Part shown: piece after piece, positions 56,360 through 64,000 of the stretch
Numbering within the stretch: position 1 is the first letter of the stretch
How the letters are laid out: every line of letters begins with the position of its first letter
Assembly: GCA_025618425.1 (NCBI GenBank)
Contig: CM046832.1
Coordinates: forward strand, 68,369,707-68,433,706
DNA length: 64,000 nucleotides
Reading direction: 5' to 3'
DNA from: Heliocidaris tuberculata
Lineage: Eukaryota; Echinodermata; Echinoidea; Camarodonta; Echinometridae
Position numbers and translations under genes: made by a program
Notes under the pieces: generated by a model
The model's database searches: none
The model's input: only the letters and a program-made list of their open reading frames with translations
Told to the model about the DNA's origin: nothing

Positions 56360-57168
56360 TTCTTCTAAATCCTAAATCTTCCTCTTAAATTCTTCTTCAT
56401 CTTAATCTACTGCTTCTCATTTGGCTGCACAGCTACAGTACAAGTCTTTTACAGTTCAATTTTATAATAATTAGTTATAAAATTCATGAATATTCATATT
56501 TATAATTTCAATACTTTTACGCGCTGCGCGCAGGCCAAAATCTGATTTTCGCTGGTACACTGAAATTTTTTTGGCTTCATAGGCTAATACATGAAATGTG
56601 GGAGCAGTGTGCACTTTTGACCTGCCGGAGATGCCCCACAGAACTCCTAAAAAACTCTTTAGGAGTTCTGTGAGATGCCCCCATGGAAAGCCGGATACAG
56701 AAGCGGAGTTGAGTCCCCCTGGATTTTTAGTGGTCCAGCGCCCTCTAAGTTCAAATACCATATAGTTAGTATTTTTTTTACTTTTTCGGAAACCAAAAGA
56801 GGTAAAACGAACTTTGAAAGTCGAAAACCTGGAATCAAATTTTCTCATTCTAGTAAGGATTTGAATTTATTATTTATTTTACTGTTGTTTACCACTTGTA
56901 GTACTTGTCTAAGGAAGTATTTGAACTCATGTTGTTGACATTTTAATGACAATTCTTAATCTTAAAAAATAATTGTAATCAGTCCCAAGTGTTTAAAATC
57001 ATGTCATTTTTTTTCACGGCTGCAGGAAACCATGAATCATAGATTTTGTCCACTTTATATACCTTTTTAGAGGTTAAATATTGTTTACCGATTTTCGGGT
57101 AACCGGGTTCCTGTCTGAAAATAAGGTCGGGTACCCTAAAATTAAAATACCTGAAATTCTCACCCCTA
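56360..57168. other. Right part of the large hAT insertion
   Basis: Contains the hairpin AACTCCTAAA-(6)-TTTAGGAGTT near 56642-56668 and the right terminus with GGGTAACCGGGTTCC and GGTCGGGTACCC. No coding content. Confidence 0.55.
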
Positions 57169-57176
57169 CTTATAAC

Positions 57177-58085
57177 CCAAAAGTCTGATCACTAGGTCTA
57201 CATCTCCTAGTCATGAATACAAAATAGTTGAGATATGGTGATATCAAAGGTTAAAAAAACACTAATTTCACATACACCTGTATAATGACCTCTATGACCT
57301 GTCACCTTTGACCTACATGAACAAAAATCTAATCAGTTCATCTCATTATGGTGATGTATACTAGTACCAAGTTTGAAGTTAATGGATCAAATGGTTCTTG
57401 AGATATCATGTTAAGGCTAAAACCTGCAATTTCAGAATTGACCTTTGTATTCCAAAATCCAATCACATCGTCTTTCTATGGTGATACATACTAGTACCAA
57501 GTTTGAAGTTCATACCTCAAATGGTTCTTGAGATATCGTGTTAACAAGGCTAACACTTGCAATTTCAGAAACTGACCTGTGACCTTTGACCTACATACCC
57601 CAAAATCTAATCAGATCCTCTTCCTTTGGTGAAACATACTAGAACCAAGCCACCAAGTTTAAAGTTCATATCTCAAATGGTTCTTGAGTTATCGCTAGCT
57701 GAAATTTCAGATATTGGCCTCTGTGACCTTGAGCTTTGACCTACGTATCCCCAAATCTACTCAGATCGTCTTCCTATGGGATATATACTAGCACTAAGTT
57801 TGAAGTTCATAGCTCAAATGGTTCTTGAGTTATCACAAGAACGAGGCCAACACCTGAAATTTCAGAAATTGGTCTCTGTGACCTTGACCTTTGACCTATG
57901 TATCCCAAAATCTAATCAGATCGTCTTCCTATGGTGATACATACTAGCACCAAGTTCAAAGTTAATACCTCATGTGGTTCTTGAGTTATCGCTAGAACGA
58001 AAAAGTAGGACGGACAGACGGACGGACTGACAGACAACCCGAAAACATAATGCCTCCGGCACCACCTTCGGTGGGTGGAGGCATA
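57177..58085 (+). repeat. Tandem array with TGACCTTTGACCTA and terminal hairpin
   Basis: About six units of roughly 130 bp: TTGAAGTTCATA-CTCAAATGG, TTCTTGAG-TATC, AAATTTCAGA, TGACCTTTGACCTA and AAAATCTAATCAGATCGTC. It ends in GACGGACGGAC-type repeats and the hairpin ATGCCTCCGGCACCACC / GGTGGGTGGAGGCAT. The left part is cut off by the large hAT insertion and continues at 47600-47717. Confidence 0.82.
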
Positions 58086-59266
58086 CAAATTACAGTTATA
58101 CATTAGTGCCCACATGCAAAAACATATTACAACTATAAAGAAATTCGGGTGCCCGAATATGAGATAGTGGTTTATATTTTTAATATAACTAAATTTCTCG
58201 CAGCACTGTTGAAAAACGCCGGTTTAAGTCATCAGGAAATCAGAGTCTTGGAAAAAAAGTGGGACATATAATATAAACAAAACAAATGAAAAGGTGAGGG
58301 GTGGGGGAGCCAACCCAAATGTATACCAACAGAAATCTACATGTAGCTCACGTCACACCCTATTATTGCATAAGAGCTGTGAGGCCTCTTTTGAGTGACG
58401 GGTGTATCAGTGTTCAGTTGAAGAGACATGATCAGAAAATAGTTCTGGGGTTAAAAGGCATTTGACTAAAGAAAAGAGAGGTACAAATATTTGGTACATC
58501 TGGGAAACTAATGTTTCTATTGCAGGTGGTATCATTTGGAAATGAAAGTTCTGAATATTCATTGGAGTGGAGGGATATCAGTTTTTGGTTACTGGCCCCT
58601 AGAGAAGATTTGGATAGATTTGGGCTATCTCATCCTCATCACTTCAGTTGAGGACACTAAAGACCAAGAATATTGATCAAAGCTTTCGTTACTGGTGGGC
58701 AGCTAGGGACAGGGAATGTAAGTTGATTATTCTGATTCACTATTAAAAAATTTAATGATTTAGAATCTTTTAATTACACTGAAGATGAAGTTAGTATTAA
58801 ATATAAGTGAGTTCATCCAGTGCTTTGTGTTCTGTAGTCGAATGAGGATTTAAAGAAGTAATTTTCTTGGTTAGAAGTTGAGGTATATCAGTGTATATTA
58901 TTCTTGCCCTGATGAAAAGCTCAACACTTTACCTTCAAAACATGCAAACATGTAGATTTGAGCCATGAGAGTGAAAAATTAAGTGTTGCCCTACCCTTTA
59001 CAGAGACAAGAACTTCTTGTCACAGATTGGAAAAGTGTTGTGCTTACATGTTACGCTTTTCTATTGTCTTCCAATTAGTAGCATCCTGAAGGACCCTTTT
59101 CCCTTCACTAATCCTACATTGGGATTAGCCTATTGTTCTTCAAGTAGCACATGTTATCTATGAGAGTGTGTGTATGAAGATGAGTGTATGCTTGATAAGA
59201 TCAAAGATTAAACTCTTCCTTAAAGGGTACCTGAGGCTTGAAAAAATAATTTGTGTAGTTAGCTTA
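58086..59266. other. Intronic DNA, nothing recognised
   Basis: No coding content, repeat ends or tandem structure supported. Confidence 0.5.
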
Positions 59267-59274
59267 CACAAAAT

Positions 59275-61111
59275 TAGGCCTGAGTCGGAGCGGTCGGTCC
59301 GCCGGTGCCCGACCGATGCTGGCGGTCACCGGTGCGATTTTGTTCAGACCGGTGCACCGATGAAATAAAGAAATACATAAGAAAATGAGTTTAATGACTA
59401 TACAAAAGACTCTGCAAATTTACCAGCTTACTACCTAAATTTCTTCACTTTCTGAGTGTCTTTCTTTTCTCTTTCCAGCCACAGTTTACAAGAGATGATT
59501 CAAGGCTTCGTAGTTCGTACCACTCCAAAGTACCAGTCAGAGTCGAGTCGCGTCATTGTTGTGCGCGCGCGCTTTACAGCTTAGCTAGCTTTCTAGCTGC
59601 AAGAGCATGCAGCGCTAGCGCTAGGCAGCGAGCTTGCGCGCCGAATATCGAATGCTAATTGCCATGCCTGCGAAACCATATCTGTGCGAAACAACTTCAA
59701 ACAAGCATGCAGGCAGTTACGAGATACTCGGCATTATTCCCAGCCGAGTTCGCCTGGATCAATATATCCTGTCGCTGTGAATGACGTGGTCGGCTAGGCT
59801 GGGCGGGCTAAAATGAGCTTATCATTTAGTCCAGCAGAATTGCGCCCCGCTGACTCTGACTGGTTCTAAAATTCTTGTAATATAAATTAGGCCTGAATGA
59901 GAGTCACCGGCGCTCAGTGCGCTCAAATACAGCCTTATACCGTAATACATGTACTCACAGACGAGGGTCGAATATAACTGATGTGATCGTGCCAAAAGTA
60001 AGCTTGAAAACAACCAAAAATACCATGTAAGCGACAACAAAAATACAAAATTACCGTAAAACAATTCTTTTCTTTGGCAACAAATAGTATGGCTATCCTT
60101 AATATCTCAAAGAAAAAAAGATGGTGTAGGATTAAGAGTGCACTTCATATCAAGATAAGGCAACCATATTTGACACTGTTCTGCGTAGCAAGACCGCAGA
60201 TGGCAGCAGAGAGGAACAGTTGTGGCCGATCACCTGATCTAGTGCCCACATTTATTTTCCTCTCTGCTGCCATCTGCGGTCTTGCTAAGCAGAACAATGT
60301 CAAATATGGCTGCCTAATCTCGATATGAATTGCACTCGCAATCCTCCAACATCTTTTTTTCTATGAAATATTATGGATACCCATACAGTTTTTTGCCAAA
60401 GGAAAGAATTATTTAACGGTAATTTTGTATTTTTGTTGTCGCTTACGTGGTATTTTTAGTTGTTTTCAAGCTTACTTTGATCCGATCACATCAGTTATAT
60501 TCGACCCTCGTCTGTGTGTATTACGGTCTAGGGCTGTATTCGTGCGCACTGGGCACAGGTGACTCACATTTGGACTTCATTTCTGAACGTGCACGGTACC
60601 ACGAAGCTTGATTTCCTCTTTCAGCCCTCAATTTTAGGTAACAAACAGACCTTTGGCTGTATTTCTTAATGTTTTATTTTTATTCCGAAATGTTATTTCT
60701 CTCGGAAAAAGCATTGTTTTATCGATTTGGATTCAGTAACTGTCCTCTATGCTGCATTTTAGTTTAGCAATTTTACCTTGACTATCGACGTACAGTATTT
60801 TCTGTTGTAGGGAATTCCCGTTCGGGTACCCGGTCCCCGTCCGAAATTTTCGAGTCAAACCCGGGTTTGGAAAAACCCGTGATGACTCAGGCCTAATATA
60901 AATATTATGTTCTTTTAAGATCTCTCATGTTTTCCCTCTTCAACAATCAAAAACATGCTACTTTCCCGATGCGGGCGGCGCGTTTTATGCAGCTTTTTTG
61001 CACCGCATATATTTTCATGAAATTTCATGAAATTTCATGGGTCCGCCGGTCTCCGCCGAAAAATCACCGGCGGGCACCGGTCAAAAAAAAAACCGTTATG
61101 ACTCAGGCCTA
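59275..61111. mobile_element. hAT-type element with a nested hAT-like element
   Basis: Termini TAGGCCTGAGTC and, inverted, GACTCAGGCCTA, with CACAAAAT on both sides (59267-59274, 61112-61119). Without the nested element it is about 820 bp. The terminal parts are rich in CACCGG and CGCCGG words. No transposase. Confidence 0.9.
59888..60895. mobile_element. Nested hAT-like palindromic element, 1.0 kb
   Basis: Termini TAGGCCTGA and, inverted, TCAGGCCTA, with ATATAAAT on both sides (59880-59887, 60896-60903). Most of it is one palindrome: a left arm at about 59890-60210 (TAATATAACTGATGTGATCG reading inverted at 60490; GACCGCAGATGGCAGCAGAG inverted at 60280) around a loop of some 45 bp. No ORF. 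The termini are almost those of the host element, so a related element probably inserted into its own kind. Confidence 0.88.
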
Positions 61112-61254
61112 CACAAAATCAACCCCAGAAAACTGAACATGACATTCAATGGTGACAGCATACAGGAGATATTGATTTTTGAAAATAAAATACCCCCCAA
61201 AATTAATATAAATAAGACTTGAGCAAAGACTAATTGATCAATCACGATAGCTCA

Positions 61255-62680
61255 CCTAACGATATATATAAATCAATTTTCGATTCGATAAATGTATTTT
61301 GTGACTTAGTTCTAATTTGTTTGTTTCATTTTGTCTGTAGATTCTTTGTAATTTATGCGCCAAACCAATTTTATATTTGATTTAAACGTTTTGTGTTGAA
61401 TACTTGATTATCTGTTGTTTTGTTTGGGTTGTAGATTCTCCATAAATTACGCGCCAACTGAATTTTCAGTTCTTTAAAAACAGTTTACGTTGTATATTTC
61501 ATCCATTTAATGTTTTATTTAGGTTGTATATTATCTATTAGTTACGCTCCAAATCAACTTCCAATTTGATTTAAAAAAAAAAAAAAAAATTTGCATTGTA
61601 TACTTCGTTCATTTTATGTTTTATTTGGGTTGTATATTATCCCTAAGCTAAGCGCCAAATCAATTTTGGATTCGATATATGTATTTTGTGTCTTAGTTAA
61701 AATTTATTTGTTGTTTCATTTTGTCTATAGATTCTTTGTAATTTATGCGCCGAACCAATTTTCTATTCGCTTTAAACATTTTCCATTGTATACTTCATCC
61801 AATTAATGTTTTATTCGAGTTGTATATCATCCATAAGTTACGGGCCAAATCAGTTTCCAATGCGATATAAAAAAAAAAAAAAAAAAAAAAAAAAATTGCG
61901 TTGTATACTTCATTCATTTCATATTTTATTTGGGTTGTATATTATCCCTAAGTTAAGCACCAAATCAATTTTGGTTCGATAGATGTATTTTGTGTCTTAG
62001 TTCTAATTTGTATGTTGTTTCATTTGGTCTGTAGATTCTTTGTAATTTATGCGCCAAACCAATGTTATATTCGACATAAACATTTTGTGCTGAATACTTG
62101 ATTCATTTGTTGTTTTATTTGGGTTGTAGATTCTCCATAAATTACGCGCCAACTTATAATTTTCATTTTGATAAAAACATTCTGGGTTGTATACTTCATT
62201 TCATATTTTAATTGGGTTGTATATTATCCCTAAGTTAAGCGCCAAATCAATTTTCGATTCGATATATGTATTTTGCGTCTTAGTTCCAATTTATTTGTTG
62301 TTTCATTTGATCTGAAGATTCTTTGAAATTTATGCGCCGAACCAATTTTCTTTTTGATATAAACATTTTGCGTTGTATACTTCATCCATTTCATGTTTTA
62401 TTTGAGGTGTATATGTGACCCGTCACATAAAAATGAGACAGAGGTTGCTGGGCTTGAACTCGAGAAAAAGGGGAAAATCATGAAAAACATTTTGCATTGT
62501 ATACTTCAGTCATTTCATATTTTATTTGGGTTGTATATTATCCCTAAGTTAAGCGCCAAATCAATTTTTGATTCTTTAAAAACATTCTCCGTTGTATGAC
62601 TTCATTCATTTGTTGTTTTATTTGGGTTGTAGATTATCCATAAGTTACGCACCAAATCAATTTTCGAATATTTGTCAGCC
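61255..62680. repeat. Tandem array, unit about 95-105 bp, 13 or so units
   Basis: Each unit has a GCGCCAA-type word (61357, 61449, 61546, 61650, 61747, 61842, 61956, 62050, 62143, 62240, 62334, 62550, 62648), then CAATTTT-ATT-GAT, ACTTCATTCATTT and TTTTATTTGGGTTGTA. Unit variants recur in order (AAACC then AACT; AAATC then GAACC), which suggests higher-order repetition. A-runs interrupt it at 61571-61588 and 61869-61894. Confidence 0.88.
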
Positions 62681-63609
62681 CCGGCGCTGCACATAGCAGA
62701 CGACAAAGCGATAATGCGATCGTGATAATTCCATTATCGCGTTTTGGCGTTCGCCGAACGTGCACGCATAATCGCGTCGATCGTTTACGCTGTCCTTTAT
62801 TTTCTTCAAACTCCTTAGCCGCTAACCTGTATAATGCCGGGGAAAGTTATTTGGGGTTAATTTTATACATTCTAACTGTATACAAATTATTTTTTTTGGC
62901 CTCAGAGACCCTTTAACATGTTACCTACAACTGCTCTACACTCTACCTTACAAAAGTGTCAGCCTACCTTTTACACTATATCTGACTTTCAAGGTAAAGC
63001 TTGGAATTTTGAGTTGAAGGTAAGACTTTCTTTCGGGCTTAACTGTACATTGTAGCTTCAGTTTCTAAAGTGATGGTACAAGTATAGAATCAATTACAAT
63101 GGCAGGATTATCTTTATATTTCTACTGTTATGAAATATGAGTTTAGATACAGAAGTTGATTAAGAAATATAGAAGTGAAATCAATTTGATGGGATCAACA
63201 TAGTGCATCAGTGATATTATTAATGTTTTAAATCAAGGTTGCAAGATTTTCGTTAATGATACTTTGCAGAGTTGAAGTAGGAAATATCATTGATGTTGAT
63301 TTAATTCGAGGTCCTGGCCAGTGAAGTAGGTGGAGAAGGGGAAGGTGATAAGGTTGATGGGTGACTGAAAAAAAAGGTACGAACTTGTTATTGTTGCACC
63401 TTTATTCAAGGAGAGTTGTATTTGGATTAAGAGATGCTATATTATTTGATAATTGATATGTAGTTTAATGATATACGGTGGGAAGATAATGTCAATAGTT
63501 TTCTTCAGAAGGCTTGGGATTTGAATTACATGTACTTCTTTAATTGATGAGGCAATATTGAAAATACATGTATGATCATTATGATGAAAACATGAAATGG
63601 TATACTAAC
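62681..63609. other. Intronic DNA next to the Sema exon
   Basis: A CpG-containing stretch with repeated GCGATAATGCGATCG words at 62700-62790; otherwise nothing recognised. Confidence 0.5.
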
Positions 63610-64000
63610 ATTAGATCTTGGACTACATATTGGATCCACTGAGTACATGTATGTTATGCCAACTCCTTCCCCATTACAGCTTGCATCAGTGTCTATCACA
63701 CAGCCACAAGTGGTATCAAGAAACTTCTCCTGTATTATATCCATTGTGTATGAACACACAGCTGAATGAGATCCATTTGTGAAGACACCATAGAGTACAT
63801 CACTCAAATCAATATGGACTGCTTGTAGAGTATCATACATGTACATGTATGACTGGCATGACAATATGATTTCAGAGTATGCAGAAAGATCATCCTGCTT
63901 ATTGTCAGAACAGATTCTCCCAAGTCTTGATTGCTGTGATCCACTATGTACAATGAAGAAGTTATAATTCTCCCAAGAAACTCCTTGAATATAATCAACC
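63610..64000 (-). CDS. Plexin-like exon: Sema domain, late blades
   Basis: About 130 codons are open and continue past the window edge. The frame starts at 63999 and reads into VDYIQGVSWENYNFF, a Sema beta strand, followed by SRLGRICSD, SYSEI-type text ending in LSC, LYGVFTNGSHSAVC and a cysteine pair CGC. The run 'SRL-R-C' then 'Y-E--L-C' then 'L-GVF----SA-C' is the usual spelling of Sema blades 5-6 in plexins. The exon ends after an AAT codon with donor GTTAGT (phase 0). It is extracellular in the family. The 5' end of the exon is not visible. Confidence 0.85.

Larger units (their letters stand above)
47718..57168. mobile_element. Large hAT-type insertion, 9.45 kb
   Basis: Termini TAGGGCTGGGACT and, inverted, TAGGGGTGAGAAT. 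The 8 bp CTTATAAC lies on both sides (47710-47717 and 57169-57176). Both flanks are parts of one monomer of the TGACCTTTGACC array, so the empty site is readable. TA-start termini with an 8 bp duplication are hAT-like. No hAT transposase is recognised. The inside is a patchwork: a hAT MITE, a 417 bp duplication, GC-tract tandem units and a long TTC array. Confidence 0.8.
9885..64000 (-). other. Plexin-like receptor gene, partial, six exons visible
   Basis: Six minus-strand exons read in order 63610-64000, 41573-41791, 24044-24172, 12322-12434, 11105-11234 and 9885-10041. Every junction has GT donor and AG acceptor, the phases agree (0,0,0,2,0 then 1), and no exon contains a stop. The order of parts is Sema C-terminal blades, PSI domain, then IPT/TIG, which is the N-terminal half of a plexin ectodomain. 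Plexins are single-pass receptors for semaphorins that act through a cytoplasmic Ras/Rap-GAP domain; that part, the membrane segment, the signal peptide and the first Sema blades are outside the window. Met-family receptors share the Sema-PSI-IPT order, so identity as plexin rather than Met/Ron rests on the spacing and wording of the seventh blade and PSI. The subtype (A or B) cannot be decided. Confidence 0.85.

Noticed and set aside
55682..56388. Two open frames of 210-224 codons, mostly Ser or Phe/Leu
   Set aside because: They are readings of the (TTC)n array; no non-repeat coding content.

Overview
The window looks like intron-dominated nuclear DNA from a marine invertebrate. An echinoderm is my best guess (inference from very long introns, many ACATGT-rich stretches, tRNA-SINEs with an ATT tail, and dense mixed DNA-transposon/LINE/LTR remains); no marker fixes the species. 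The only host gene I can support is a plexin-like receptor on the minus strand. Six exons can be read with GT/AG splice sites and matching phases: end of the Sema domain (63610-64000, 41573-41791, 24044-24172), the first PSI domain (12322-12434, 11105-11234) and the start of the first IPT/TIG domain (9885-10041). Both ends of the gene lie outside the window, so about 380 residues of a protein usually near 2,000 residues are visible. The introns are 11.6, 17.4 and 21.8 kb, plus two of about 1.1 kb.

Almost everything else is mobile DNA, and much of it is nested, with boundaries readable from inverted termini and target duplications. 1-9.8 kb: a truncated SINE, a minus-strand SINE with a 7SL/Alu-like head, a LINE 3' end, and a 2.76 kb hairpin-ended element carrying its own hAT MITE. 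12.4-24 kb: small inverted-repeat elements, a minus-strand ORF with a promoter-like upstream region, GA-rich and poly-G tracts, and a 431 bp foldback element made of 16-19 bp repeats. 24.5-29.1 kb: a pile of copies of the 2.76 kb family, one inserted inside another.

29.7-41.5 kb is a set of nested insertions. An outer mariner-type inverted-repeat element (TA duplication) contains a 1.2 kb element with six copies of a 16 bp motif, and a 7.8 kb LTR retrotransposon with 98.7% identical LTRs. The retrotransposon lost most of pol, and its gag gene is interrupted by a 2.6 kb DNA transposon. That transposon carries six copies of a different but related 16 bp motif and a decayed transposase fragment.

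41.8-46.6 kb is a tandem pair of another hairpin-ended repeat. 47.7-57.2 kb is a 9.45 kb hAT-type insertion (8 bp duplication CTTATAAC) within a TGACCTTTGACC tandem array; it holds a hAT MITE, a 417 bp recent duplication and a long TTC array. 59.3-61.1 kb is a hAT element inside which a second hAT-like element, itself a long palindrome, has inserted. 61.3-62.7 kb is a tandem array of roughly 95-105 bp units with signs of higher-order structure.

The most interesting candidates are the two 4-bp-duplicating elements with paired motif arrays (31.3-32.5 and 37.2-39.8 kb) and the repeat families that share an AACTAGA start, a hairpin end and AATA(A) insertion sites.
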